DNA of 64,000 nt. Origin: Brachybacterium halotolerans. Its GTDB lineage: Bacteria > Actinomycetota > Actinomycetes > Actinomycetales > Dermabacteraceae. The first letter of the stretch is position 1. Every line of letters starts with the position of its first letter. The position numbers and the translations under genes are program-made. Positions 28,452 to 37,103 of this stretch are shown here, one piece after another. Location of the stretch: assembly GCF_016623465.1 (NCBI RefSeq), contig NZ_JAEDAJ010000001.1, forward strand, positions 689,963 to 753,962. Direction: 5' to 3'. Below the pieces are notes generated by a model that saw only the letters and a program-made list of their open reading frames with translations, searched no databases and was not told where the DNA came from.

Positions 28452-29475
28452 CGAGCCCCTGGGCGATCATGCTGCGTCCGGCGTCGAGAATGGCGTCCTG
28501 TGCGGGCCGCGGCTCCCAGCCGAGCTCGCGGGCCGCCTTCTCGTGCGAGGCGCGCTTGGCGACGCCGAGGTCGGCGACGATGGCGCGCATCTGCCGGGAG
28601 AACAGCCCTGCGATGTGCACCACCGCGTTGGGCAGCGAGCGCGTGGGGACCTTCGCGGCGGCCTCGCCGAGGTGCTCGCGCAGGATCCGTGCGACCTCCT
28701 GCATCTCGAGCGCCGGCCCGTCGGACAGCAGGTACCTCTGCCCCGCGGCCGACGGGGTCTGCAGCGCGAGCACATGGGCGCGGGCGACGTCGCGCACGTC
28801 GACGATCGGGAAGAACAGGTGCGGGCTCGCCGGGATGGCGCCCTGCAGGAGGCTCAGGACCACGTGATTGGCGCCCGAGGCTCCCGCGCTCAGCAGCGGG
28901 CCCATGACGGCGACAGGCAGCATGGTCACGAGCTCCGGGGCGCCCGGCTCGCTGCGGGCGAACTCCCAGGCTGCCTGCTCGGCGAGGGTCTTCGAGCGGG
29001 CGTAGGCGTCGGCCCCGGGCCCGTCGAGCACCGTCCAGTCCTCCTCGGTGAAGACCCGGCCCGTGTCGGCGTGCCCCCAGCTCACGGCGTGGAAGGCGGA
29101 GGTGAGGATCACCCGCTCCACCCCGGCGTCGCGGGCCGCGCGCAGCACCCGCAGGGTGCCCTCGCGGGCCGTGGCCACGAGCCGGGCCTCGTCCTCCACG
29201 TGACCCGGCATGACCGGGGAGGCGACGTGGAGGACGGCGTCGACGCCGTCCAGGGCGCGCTCCCAGCCGTCGTCGGAGGTGAGGTCCGCCGCGGCGAACT
29301 CGAGGTTCTCACCACGGGTGAGGCCGGCCGCCTCGAGCTCGGAGCGCACGCGCGCCTCCTTCTCGAGGGAGCGCATCGTGGCGCGGACCCGGTGCCCCTC
29401 GTCGAGCAGCTGCAGGAGACAGTGGCCGGCGATGAATCCGGAGCCGCCGGTGACGAGGATGCGCTGTGCCGGCAT
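28441..29475 (-). CDS. NAD(P)-dependent epimerase/dehydratase-like reductase (extended SDR)
   Basis: A 344-residue Rossmann-fold protein of the extended SDR group, similar to dihydroflavonol reductase-like enzymes. The nucleotide motif is VTGGSGFIAGHCL, the catalytic region is around DAYARSKTLAEQAAWEF (YxxxK), and TSAFHAVSWG supplies the Ser area. Substrate is unknown, probably a small carbonyl compound. The ATG at 29475 has GGAGGCCACC upstream; another ATG at 29487 overlaps the stop of the nucleoside hydrolase (TGATG). The two are thus one transcript. Confidence 0.87.
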   Translation of the reverse strand: MPAQRILVTGGSGFIAGHCLLQLLDEGHRVRATMRSLEKEARVRSELEAAGLTRGENLEFAAADLTSDDGWERALDGVDAVLHVASPVMPGHVEDEARLVATAREGTLRVLRAARDAGVERVILTSAFHAVSWGHADTGRVFTEEDWTVLDGPGADAYARSKTLAEQAAWEFARSEPGAPELVTMLPVAVMGPLLSAGASGANHVVLSLLQGAIPASPHLFFPIVDVRDVARAHVLALQTPSAAGQRYLLSDGPALEMQEVARILREHLGEAAAKVPTRSLPNAVVHIAGLFSRQMRAIVADLGVAKRASHEKAARELGWEPRPAQDAILDAGRSMIAQGLVRS

Positions 29476-29486
29476 GGTGGCCTCCA

Positions 29487-30458
29487 TCAGGCGTCGAGGG
29501 GTGCGACGGTCTCGAGGAACAGTCGGGCGACAGCATCCTCCTGCGCCCCGAGAACCACCTGCACGTGCTTCCCTGTGTCCGCGAGCCCGTGCTCGGCGTC
29601 CTCTCCGGGACCGCGTCTGCGGTCGACGACGGTCTGACCCCGTGCAGGGCCGGCCGCCGTCTCCACACGCACCGGCAGGGTGCGGATGTCCATGAGATCG
29701 GGGGCGACGAGCGAGCAGACGGCGCCGGCGTCGCCGATGCGCGCCGCCTCCGGACCTCCGGGCAGGCCGTCCTCGTCGCGGAGCCAGAAGTCCAGCAGCT
29801 CGCCGAGCGCAGTGGTCAAGGGGTCGGTGCTCGCCGCGAGCCGCGCCACGGACTCCTCGTCGAGCCCCACCCGGTCGAAGACGTCGAGTCCGTACATGCG
29901 CACGGGCAGCTCGCTCTCGAAGACGATGCGCGCGGCCTCCGGGTCGTGCCACACGTTGAACTCGGCGACCGCGGTCGCGTTCCCGACCGAGGCGGAGCCG
30001 CCCATCAGCACGATGTCCTGCAGCCGTGCCGCGGTCTCGGGGTACATGCGCAGCAGCAGCGCGACATTCGTGAGCGGCGCGAGGGCGACCAGGGTGAGGG
30101 GTTCGCGAGAGTCCTCGATCGTCCGGCGCATGAGCTCCACGGCGTGCAGATCGGAGACGGGACGATCACTGTGCGGGAGCAAGATCCCGCCCAGTCCGTC
30201 GGCCCCGTGGGCCTGCGCAGCATCGCGCGGCGCCTCGAGAAGGGGCCGGGAGGCCCCGGCCGCGACGGGCAGGTCCCGCGGGGCGCCGAGCGCGTCGAGC
30301 ACCCGGCAGGTGTTCTGCAGGACGCGCGGCAGCGGCACGTTGCCGTCCACGCAGGTCACCGCCCGCACATCGATGTCCTGGTGGCGCACGGCGAACATGA
30401 TCGCCATCGCGTCGTCCACGCCGGTGTCGACGTCGAGCAGGATGTGATGGGTCGCCAT
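29487..30458 (-). CDS. Nucleoside hydrolase (inosine-uridine preferring type)
   Basis: A 323-residue hydrolase that cleaves the N-glycosidic bond of ribonucleosides. The N-terminal LLDVDTGVDDAMAI holds the calcium-binding DxDxGxDD motif. LTLVALAPLTNVALLL, VLMGGSASVGNATAVAEFN and FNVWHDPEAARIVF are also conserved. The C-terminal Asp/His region is altered compared with classical enzymes (TVVDRRRGPG). It probably serves nucleoside salvage in the cytoplasm. A reductase gene follows with overlapping stop and start codons. Confidence 0.9.
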   Translation of the reverse strand: MATHHILLDVDTGVDDAMAIMFAVRHQDIDVRAVTCVDGNVPLPRVLQNTCRVLDALGAPRDLPVAAGASRPLLEAPRDAAQAHGADGLGGILLPHSDRPVSDLHAVELMRRTIEDSREPLTLVALAPLTNVALLLRMYPETAARLQDIVLMGGSASVGNATAVAEFNVWHDPEAARIVFESELPVRMYGLDVFDRVGLDEESVARLAASTDPLTTALGELLDFWLRDEDGLPGGPEAARIGDAGAVCSLVAPDLMDIRTLPVRVETAAGPARGQTVVDRRRGPGEDAEHGLADTGKHVQVVLGAQEDAVARLFLETVAPLDA

Positions 30459-30620
30459 CGGGACCTCCAGGGGATGCGGGCACAGGCGCGGGGACGGGCG
30501 CGGGGACGGGGTTCACTGTCCCACGTCATGCGCCCGCTGCGCGTCAGGTGCAGAGGCTCGTGCTGGATAGACTGGTCGGCGCATCCGCACCGGTGCGCCG
30601 AGCACCCGGCTCGGATGCAC

Positions 30621-30693
<73 letters not shown>

Positions 30694-30715
30694 CCCGACT
30701 CGTTCCGCGGAGAAT

Positions 30716-31204
30716 TCAGACACCGACGCGATGACCCGCCAGATGCTCCTCGAGCACCTCGGTGACCAGCGCGTGCTCTACCTCGTCGCTCACGCCCGAG
30801 GCGACGGCGACTCCCACCTGGGTGGCGCCGATGCGGATCGGCACCGCTCCCCCGCTGAAGGTGAACTCCAGCGGGTCGAGCCCCAGGGCGGGCGTCGGGG
30901 CGTCGATGCCCACGGATCGCCAGCGCAGGCGCACGAGCTGCGAGCTCGCGTCATAGCGGCGCACGACGTTGACCTTGCGCAGCATCCAGCCGTGGTTGTC
31001 GGCGGTGGTCCCGGCGAGCGCGCCGTGGAAGACGAGCTGCTGGCCCAGCCACACGGAGCACGCGATGGTCTGCTCGCGCTCGCGGGCGAGGTCCATGATC
31101 CTCGCGCCCACGTGCAGCGCGTCGTCATGGGCGAAGCGGTCGAAGCGCAGGCGCGCCTCCTGGGCCTGCAGGGCGATGATCTCGTCCTGGATGTCGCCGG
31201 GCAC
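30716..31204 (-). CDS. UPF0303/heme-degrading-domain protein
   Basis: A 162-residue protein of the UPF0303 group within the GlcG/HbpS fold. It has the family opening QAQEARLRFDRFAHDDALHVG, a GQQLVFHGALAGTTADNHGW centre with a likely ligand-contacting His, and FTFSGGAVPIRIG near the end. A GTG at 31204 with GAAGGAGACCACC upstream gives a normal family length; an earlier ATG would add 27 atypical residues. HbpS-like proteins bind heme, but heme binding here is only a family inference. It may be in one transcript with the LacI regulator upstream. Confidence 0.82.
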   Translation of the reverse strand: MPGDIQDEIIALQAQEARLRFDRFAHDDALHVGARIMDLAREREQTIACSVWLGQQLVFHGALAGTTADNHGWMLRKVNVVRRYDASSQLVRLRWRSVGIDAPTPALGLDPLEFTFSGGAVPIRIGATQVGVAVASGVSDEVEHALVTEVLEEHLAGHRVGV

Positions 31205-31295
31205 GGTGGTCTCCTTCGGTGGGACGGGTCGATGTGCGGGTACGTCGATGTGCAGGTGAGTCGGCCGGCTCTGCCGGACGACCACTGATCGCCGT

Positions 31296-32363
31296 TCAAC
31301 GAGACGGCGCGGGTCCCGTCGAGGAGCGGACGGCGAGCTCTGCGAGCGTCGCCTGGTCCTCGGCGGGCGCCTCCGGGTGCTCGAGACGGCGCTCGATCGC
31401 GGCGAGGGTCGCCCGGGCCGTGCGGTCGACGTCCTGGTGGACGCTCGTGAGGTCGACGTACGAGAGGGCTGCGACGCTGCTGTCGTCGTAGCCGGTCAGG
31501 GATACGTCCTCGGGGATGCGGAGGCCCGCCCGCACGAGGGCGCCGAGCATCCCGGCGCCGCAGTGATCGCTGCATCCGATGACGGCGGTGGGCAGGCGCT
31601 CGCGTGCGAGCAGGGTCCGGACCGCGAGGGCGCCGTCCTCCTCGCCGAAGCCGACGCCCAGCACGTCGATCTGTGCGTCGAGCCCCGCCGCGTGCATGGC
31701 CTCGCGGTAGGCGTCCGCACGGTCGGTGCCCACGCGTCCGCCCGCGCCGCCCGCGTAGGCGATCTCCGTGTGGCCCAGCCCGTGCAGGTGCTCGACGAGC
31801 AGGCGGAGCCCGGTCGCCTCGTCGGTGCGGACGGCATCGAGGAGGCCCCCGTCGGCCCCGAGGTCCGGCGCCCGCTCCCCCAGCCAGACCACGGGCATCG
31901 CGGCGATCGCGCTGCGCAGCGCGGGCGAGTGCGGATCGGGGTTGTAGCAGGCGAGGGCCTCGACCCGGTGCTCGAGCAGCTCGGTGACGACGACCTCGGT
32001 GGTGCGCAGCTCGCTCACGGGTCCCAGGACCACGTCGAAGCCCTGCTCGGCGGTGACCTCGAGGATCCGCTCGACGACCTGCAGCTCGAAGGTGTTCGCG
32101 GCCGCGTAGAGCACGCCGATCAGCCGGCTGCGCCGCTGGCGGAGAAGCCGCGCCGAGGCGTTGCGCCGGTAGCGTAGGGACGCGGCGGCCTCGAGCACCT
32201 TCTCGCGCGAGGCGGAGCTCGGACCCGCCTCGCCCCGCAGCACGAGGGAGACCGTCTGCTGGGAGACGCCCGCGCGCGCGGCGACATCCTTCATCGTCGG
32301 CGCAGCCCGCCCCTGTCCGCCGTCCGGATTCTCCCCGCCGGGGCTCGACCCCCTGGCGACCAT
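31296..32363 (-). CDS. LacI-family transcriptional regulator
   Basis: A 355-residue repressor. The DNA-binding domain is near residues 23-75 (TMKDVAARAGVSQQTVSLVL with the helix-turn-helix, then a hinge helix ASARLLRQRRS). The periplasmic-binding-protein-like effector domain follows (LIGVLYAAANTFELQVV, GYDDSSVAALSYVDLTSVHQ). The first 20 residues are Gly/Pro-rich and outside the usual fold. It starts 14 nt after the stop of the oxidoreductase gene and is probably co-transcribed with it. The likely operator is the palindrome pair at 33447-33469, ahead of that gene. The effector is probably a sugar or sugar derivative. Confidence 0.92.
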   Translation of the reverse strand: MVARGSSPGGENPDGGQGRAAPTMKDVAARAGVSQQTVSLVLRGEAGPSSASREKVLEAAASLRYRRNASARLLRQRRSRLIGVLYAAANTFELQVVERILEVTAEQGFDVVLGPVSELRTTEVVVTELLEHRVEALACYNPDPHSPALRSAIAAMPVVWLGERAPDLGADGGLLDAVRTDEATGLRLLVEHLHGLGHTEIAYAGGAGGRVGTDRADAYREAMHAAGLDAQIDVLGVGFGEEDGALAVRTLLARERLPTAVIGCSDHCGAGMLGALVRAGLRIPEDVSLTGYDDSSVAALSYVDLTSVHQDVDRTARATLAAIERRLEHPEAPAEDQATLAELAVRSSTGPAPSR

Positions 32364-32376
32364 CCCTGGCCCGCCC

Positions 32377-33408
32377 TCAGGCGCCCGCGGCGATCTGCCG
32401 GCGCACCTCATCGATCGTCGCCATCACGGAGACGATCTCCTCGTGCGGATGCACCGGCGATTCGACGAGGCCCTCGCCCACGAACTGCGCGAAGGCCGTG
32501 GCCTGGTAGCCGAGCCCGTCGTGCAGCTCGCCGCCGGTCCCGTCGGTCCAGGTCGCGATCTCGTCGCCCCCGATCGAGCCCAGCACGAGCCGCAGGCCCG
32601 TCGGCCCGAAGAAAGGGCTCGCGACCTCGAGGCGCCCTGCGCTGCCGTGGATCGACGCCTCGACCGGCAGGGAGGCGAGCAGGGAGGTGGAGAGCACGGC
32701 CTGTGCGCCGCCCTCGGTGTCCACGAGGATGTTCGCCGCGGCGTCCACGCCGGTCCCGGCGACGGCGCCGATCGCGGAGATCGCGCTCGGCCTCCCGATG
32801 ACCGAGGAGGCGAAGGAGACCGGGTAGACGCCCGCGTCCAGCATCGCGCCGCCGCCCAGCTCGGGGCTCCACAGCCGGTGCTCGGGGTCCATGGGCATGA
32901 CGAAGCCGAAGTCGGCGCGCACCAGGGAGACGTCTCCCAGGGCGCCGGCGTCGAGGACCTGGCGGATCACGTCGGCCTGCGGGAGATAGCGGGTCCACAT
33001 GGCCTCGGTGACCAGCACCCCGGCGGCGCGACCGGCGTCGAGGATCTCACGGGCTTCCCCGGCGGACATCGCGATCGGCTTCTCGATGAGCACGTGCTTC
33101 CCGGCGGCGATCGCGGCGAGCGCCTGCTCTCGGTGGAGCGGATGCGGGGTCGCGATGTAGACGACGTCGACGTCGTCGTCCTCGAGCAGCGCGTCGACGT
33201 CGGGATGGACGGTGGGGATGGCGTGCTCGGCGGCGAAGTCGCGGGTCTTCTCGGCATCTCGCGCTGCGACCGCGACGACCTTCTGCTGGGTGCGGGCCGC
33301 GATCCCGCGCACGAACTTCGCGGCGATGCCCGTTCCGATCACGCCCCAGCGGAGGGACGGCACGGAGGCCGGGTCCAGGAGGCGAGGGGCGGGCAGCGAG
33401 CAGGTCAT
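32377..33408 (-). CDS. Gfo/Idh/MocA-family oxidoreductase
   Basis: A 343-residue NAD(P)-dependent sugar or polyol dehydrogenase. The Rossmann motif is WGVIGTGIAAKFVRG, the conserved active-site motif is HVLIEKPIAM with the EKP lysine, and the second domain contains GGGAMLDAGVYPVSFA. Reaction is probably oxidation or epimerisation of a sugar, inositol or trans-dihydrodiol-type substrate. A strong GGAGGATTCCC site precedes the ATG. It leads a LacI-regulated unit, with palindromic operator-like sites 39-61 nt upstream. Confidence 0.9.
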   Translation of the reverse strand: MTCSLPAPRLLDPASVPSLRWGVIGTGIAAKFVRGIAARTQQKVVAVAARDAEKTRDFAAEHAIPTVHPDVDALLEDDDVDVVYIATPHPLHREQALAAIAAGKHVLIEKPIAMSAGEAREILDAGRAAGVLVTEAMWTRYLPQADVIRQVLDAGALGDVSLVRADFGFVMPMDPEHRLWSPELGGGAMLDAGVYPVSFASSVIGRPSAISAIGAVAGTGVDAAANILVDTEGGAQAVLSTSLLASLPVEASIHGSAGRLEVASPFFGPTGLRLVLGSIGGDEIATWTDGTGGELHDGLGYQATAFAQFVGEGLVESPVHPHEEIVSVMATIDEVRRQIAAGA

Positions 33409-33446
33409 GGGAATCCTCCGTCGGGGGTGCCGTGCGCTCCGTGCGC

Positions 33447-33469
33447 AACGCGCGTTTGGTACGAACCAA
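33447..33469. promoter_or_regulatory. Probable LacI-family operator: two abutting CG-centred palindromes
   Basis: AACGCGCGTT (33447-33456) is a perfect palindrome, directly followed and overlapped by one base by TTGGTACGAACCAA (33456-33469), whose five-base arms are inverted. Both have the central CG step typical of LacI-family operators. They lie just upstream of the oxidoreductase ATG, where a repressor would block its promoter. Confidence 0.65.
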
Positions 33470-33640
33470 GAACGTGGTGGAGACACTAGCCCGCGACAGC
33501 GGAGGGACACAAGGGATGTCCGGGGAGGACGGCGGGGATCGCGGCCGGGGACCGTGCGGAGCGCACCTGGCTGCTGGAGTCGTCTCCCGACTCGACGCGC
33601 GGCGTTCCGTCCCTGCCGCGACCAGGATATCTCCCCCACC

Positions 33641-33660
33641 GGGGCTTGCGGCAAGGCCCC
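33641..33660 (+). promoter_or_regulatory. Rifamycin-associated element (RAE)-like inverted repeat
   Basis: The 20 bases GGGGCTTGCGGCAAGGCCCC form an inverted repeat (GGGGCTTGC and a near complement) 64 nt before the start of the rifampicin-monooxygenase homologue. From memory this matches the RAE described upstream of rifamycin-inactivating genes in actinobacteria. A plausible promoter overlaps it: TTGCGG inside the element as -35 and CAGAAT at 33671-33676 as -10, with 19 nt between. Confidence 0.8.
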
Positions 33661-33723
33661 CTCGGCCCGCCAGAATGCTCGCTCGCGGCCGGATGCTCCG
33701 GCTGCAGAGGGGCGGAGGCGCAC

Positions 33724-35253
33724 ATGGTGGACGCACGGATGGACGAGGACGTTCACGACGTGCTCGTGGTCGGCGGCGGGCCGACGGGCATGATGCTCGC
33801 GGCCGAGCTGCGGCTGCAGGGCATCGACGTGGTGGTGCTCGAGAAGGAGAAGGAGCCGAGCCGCCTCGTGCGCTCGCTCGGCCTGCACGCCCGCAGCATC
33901 GAGATCCTGGACCAGCGGGGGATCCTCGAGCGCTTCCTCGCGGAGGGGACGGTGTACCCGGGCATCGGTCGGTTCGCCGGGATCCCGTCGGCCAGCTCCC
34001 CCGAGCTCGACACCGCTCACGGGTACACGCTCGGCATCCCGCAGCCTGTGACCGATCGTCTGCTCGAGGAGAGAGCGCGCGAGCTCGGGGCCGACGTGCA
34101 ACGCGGACGCGAGGTCGTCGACATCGCCCAGGGCGCGGAGTCCGTGGATCTCGTCCTCGCCGAGGGCGAGCACGTGCGCGGACGCTGGGCGGTCGCATGC
34201 GACGGCGGACGCAGCCGCGTGCGGGGCCTGCTCGGGATCGGCTTCCCGGGCGAGGCGGCCGACCACGAGTGGCTGCTCGGGGAGATGGAGGTGACGGCCC
34301 CGGCCGAGGAGGTCGCCGCCGTCTCGGAGCGCGTGCGGCGCGAGCACCGCGGCTCAGGGATCGGCCCGTCCTCGAATCCGGGGCTCCACCGGGCCGTCGT
34401 CCCCGCGGAGGGCGTGGCCGAGGACCGCACGGAGGGGCCGACGTTCGAGGAGTTCCTCGAGCGGCTGCGCGCCTTCGTGGGCACCGACTTCGGCGGCCAC
34501 TCCCCCGTCTCGCTCACCCGCTTCACCGACGCCACGCGGCTCGCCGAGCGCTTCCGCAGCGGCCGAGTGCTCCTCGCGGGGGACGCCGCGCACGTGCACC
34601 CGCCGCTGGGCGGCCAGGGGCTGAACCTCGGCATCCAGGACGCCTTCAACCTGGGGTGGAAGCTCGCCGCGGTCATCGCGGGGCAGGCCCCACCCGCGCT
34701 CCTCGACAGCTACGAGGCGGAGCGGCGCCCGGTCGCCGCCGACGTCCTGACCACCACGCGCGCGCAGAGCGTGCTGATCTCCGGCGAGCCCGGCGCACTC
34801 GCCCTGCGGCGTGTGCTCGGCGAGCTGATGGACCTCCCGGAGGTGGACCGGCTGCTGAGCGAGAAGATCGCCTCGCTCTCGATCCGCTACGACCTCTGGC
34901 CCGGCGGTGAGACGCCGAGCGGCATCGTCGGCCGCAGACTGCGGGACCTGCCCGTGAGCTCCGGGCGTCTGTTCGAGCGGATGCGCGAGGGCAGGTGGAC
35001 GCTGCTCGATCCGTCCGGCGCCTTCGACGCCGAGCGGTGGTCGGATGCGGTGGTCCATGTGGTCGAGCCCGTCGAGGACCTCCCCGCGCCCGCCGTTCTG
35101 CTGAGGCCCGACGGGCACATCGCCTGGGCCGCCACGGCGCCGGCGCTCGACGGCCCAGGACGGCCCGCCGCGCAGTCCTCACCCGACCCCTCGAGCCCGG
35201 AGCCCGACCCCTCGACCCTGGAGTCGGTGCTCGAGCACTGGCTCCCGCGGTGA
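33724..35253 (+). CDS. rox: Rifampicin monooxygenase-like FAD-dependent hydroxylase
   Basis: A 509-residue class A flavin monooxygenase closely resembling Rox/RIFMO. The FAD motif is VLVVGGGPTGMMLAAELRL, the middle contains LLGEMEVTAP and VVPAEGVAEDR, and the second FAD motif is LLAGDAAHVHPPLGGQGLNL. A thioredoxin-like C-terminal domain ends with VLLRPDGHIAWA. Rox enzymes hydroxylate rifamycins and linearise the ansa bridge. A weakly conserved Ser/Pro/Glu tail (about residues 480-509) is extra. Start 33724 has GGAGGCGCAC; MDEDVHDV at 33739 is an alternative. The RAE-like site upstream supports a rifamycin-inducible role. Related phenol hydroxylases are the alternative. Confidence 0.88.
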   Translation: MVDARMDEDVHDVLVVGGGPTGMMLAAELRLQGIDVVVLEKEKEPSRLVRSLGLHARSIEILDQRGILERFLAEGTVYPGIGRFAGIPSASSPELDTAHGYTLGIPQPVTDRLLEERARELGADVQRGREVVDIAQGAESVDLVLAEGEHVRGRWAVACDGGRSRVRGLLGIGFPGEAADHEWLLGEMEVTAPAEEVAAVSERVRREHRGSGIGPSSNPGLHRAVVPAEGVAEDRTEGPTFEEFLERLRAFVGTDFGGHSPVSLTRFTDATRLAERFRSGRVLLAGDAAHVHPPLGGQGLNLGIQDAFNLGWKLAAVIAGQAPPALLDSYEAERRPVAADVLTTTRAQSVLISGEPGALALRRVLGELMDLPEVDRLLSEKIASLSIRYDLWPGGETPSGIVGRRLRDLPVSSGRLFERMREGRWTLLDPSGAFDAERWSDAVVHVVEPVEDLPAPAVLLRPDGHIAWAATAPALDGPGRPAAQSSPDPSSPEPDPSTLESVLEHWLPR

Positions 35254-35352
35254 CCTCGGGGTGCCCGGATCCGCGTCCTGACGCCTAGCGTGGGGGCGAG
35301 GGCCGGATCGCCGAGCCCTCGCCCATCCACGAGGACGTCGGAGGTCCAGGCC

Positions 35353-36429
35353 ATGAGCGATGCATCCACCCCCATCACCGCGAGCGCGACGATCGCGACA
35401 TGGCTCGAGCACCCCCGCGGCGGCCCCGTGCTGCGCGCCTTCTTCGAGCACAGCGGCACCAGCCCGGACTCCCTCGGCCCGGCGCTCGACATGCCGCTTC
35501 GGCAGCTCGTGCCGCTGAGCCGCGGGCAGCTCCCCCAGAGCGCCCTCGACGACATGGTGCGCGCCGCGAACGACGGGGAGATCCCCGCGGAGGCGGACGC
35601 AGGCGTCGCGGCGGACGGGGCGGACCGGGCCGACCGGGCTGACCGGGCTGACCGGGCTGACCGGGCCGACGCATCCTCCGGCCGCTTCGCAGGCCGCACG
35701 GTCGTGGTCACCGGCGCCGCCGGCGGCATCGGCCGGGCGACGGCCGAACGGCTGCTCGCCGAGGGCGCGCGCGTGGTCGCGACCGACATCTCCGCCGAGC
35801 GCCTCGAGGCGCTCGCGGCCGAGATCTCTGACGCGCACGCGGACCGGCTGGTCACGGTCGTCGGCGATCTCGGCTCCGCGCAGACGATCGACGCGATCCT
35901 CGCCGCGGCCGGCGAGCGCGTCGACGCGCTCGCGAACGTCGCCGGGATCAACGACGACTTCTCCGCGATCCACGAGGTCAGCGACGAGATGTGGGCGAAG
36001 GTGCTCGCGGTGAACGTGGGCGGTCTCGTCGCCCTCACACGGGCGGTCACCACCCGGATGCTCGAGACCGGGGGCGGCTCGATCGTGCACGTCGCGAGCG
36101 AGGCGGGACTGCGCGGCTCGGCCTCGGGCGTCGCCTACACGGCCTCCAAGCATGCGGTCATCGGGATCACCCGGTCGATGGCCTTCATGTACGCGAAGAA
36201 GGGGATCCGCACGAATGCCGTCGCGCCGGGCGCGGTCGCGACGGGCATCCCGATGCAGCCGGAGATCGCGCCCTTCGGCAGCGCCCGGCTCGAGGAGGCG
36301 CGCGGGAACATCCCGTCCCTCGCCACGGCCGAGCAGCTCGCCTCCTCGATCCTGTACCTGCTCTCCGAGGACGCCTCGAACGTCAACGGCGCGGTGCTCG
36401 CGTCCGACGGGGGCTGGTCGGCGGTGTGA
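35353..36429 (+). CDS. SDR oxidoreductase with an unusual N-terminal extension
   Basis: A 358-residue protein. Residues about 115-358 form a classical short-chain dehydrogenase: cofactor motif TGAAGGIGRATAERL, NVAG, catalytic Ser in VASEAGLRGSAS, and YTASKHAVIG with the Tyr and Lys. It ends NGAVLASDGGWSAV. Residues 1-80 form a small helical domain containing MPLRQLVPLSRGQLP, which recalls the tail seen on some GH3 beta-glucosidases (from memory, unsure). A low-complexity linker of repeated (D)RA units follows. Substrate is unknown. A GGAGGTCCAGGCC site precedes the ATG. Confidence 0.85.
   Translation: MSDASTPITASATIATWLEHPRGGPVLRAFFEHSGTSPDSLGPALDMPLRQLVPLSRGQLPQSALDDMVRAANDGEIPAEADAGVAADGADRADRADRADRADRADASSGRFAGRTVVVTGAAGGIGRATAERLLAEGARVVATDISAERLEALAAEISDAHADRLVTVVGDLGSAQTIDAILAAAGERVDALANVAGINDDFSAIHEVSDEMWAKVLAVNVGGLVALTRAVTTRMLETGGGSIVHVASEAGLRGSASGVAYTASKHAVIGITRSMAFMYAKKGIRTNAVAPGAVATGIPMQPEIAPFGSARLEEARGNIPSLATAEQLASSILYLLSEDASNVNGAVLASDGGWSAV
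35623..35667. repeat. 9-bp tandem repeat encoding the Arg-Ala-Asp linker
   Basis: Five copies of GACCGGGCT/C encode repeated Asp-Arg-Ala between the N-terminal domain and the Rossmann domain of the SDR. The unit is a multiple of three, so slippage would change the linker length but not the frame. Confidence 0.85.
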
Positions 36430-36459
36430 CGGGACGCCGGGTCCGGGTCTCCGTCCGGG

Positions 36460-37053
36460 TCACAGCAGCAGGGCGATGATCGCGCCGATCACGAGGACGG
36501 CACCCGTGAAGGCCGGGATCGCCCAGTCGCCCGGCGTCGCCGACGGGCCGGCGCCTCCGCGCAGGGCCGCGGGGGCGTCGGGCCCCGCCCCGGCGAGCGC
36601 GTCGGCCCGACGGTCCGCGAGTCGGCACACCACGAACAGTCCGATCGCGAGGACCCCCGCGAGGACCATGTACAGCGGGGTGCGGTAGAGCCACCAGTAC
36701 GGGGAGAAGTGCACGATCGTCACCGCCGCGAGGACGATCGGGACCTGCCGGTGCGCGCGGCGCAGGATCAGGTAGATGAGGATCGGCAGCGCGAACACCT
36801 GGGAGACGGCGAGCGCCGTGGACAGCTCGTCGAGCAGCGAGTCCTGGGGGCGCGGTCCGGCGGCGGTCAGGGCCATCAGGCCGAAGGCGATCGGCAGGGC
36901 GATCACCCCCTGCAGCAGCACCGCGTACGCGCCCGCGCGCTGCCCGCGCCATCGCCAGACGCCCGCCGCGAGCAGCCAGGTGAGGCCGTAGGCGAGGAGG
37001 AAGGCGAAGCCGTGGTGGTTGACGGTCGCGAGCTGGCTCAGATCCGTATCCAT
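36460..37053 (-). CDS. Integral membrane protein, possibly DUF7010-like
   Basis: A 197-residue protein with about six membrane helices (for example FLLAYGLTWLLAAGVW, VLLQGVIALPIAFGLMAL, FALPILIYLIL, PLYMVLAGVLAIGLFVVC and a C-terminal AFTGAVLVIGAIIALLL). The motif IVHFSPYWWLYRTPLY with aromatic and His residues is distinctive. The overall pattern recalls small DUF7010-type membrane proteins, but I am not certain. It lies between an SDR gene and the thiamine operon and is transcribed from its own start with no clear partners. Confidence 0.65.
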   Translation of the reverse strand: MDTDLSQLATVNHHGFAFLLAYGLTWLLAAGVWRWRGQRAGAYAVLLQGVIALPIAFGLMALTAAGPRPQDSLLDELSTALAVSQVFALPILIYLILRRAHRQVPIVLAAVTIVHFSPYWWLYRTPLYMVLAGVLAIGLFVVCRLADRRADALAGAGPDAPAALRGGAGPSATPGDWAIPAFTGAVLVIGAIIALLL

Positions 37054-37103
37054 GCCGACGGTCTACCAGGGTCGGCGCCCGCCGTCCCCGGGTCCGTGCG
37101 AGG

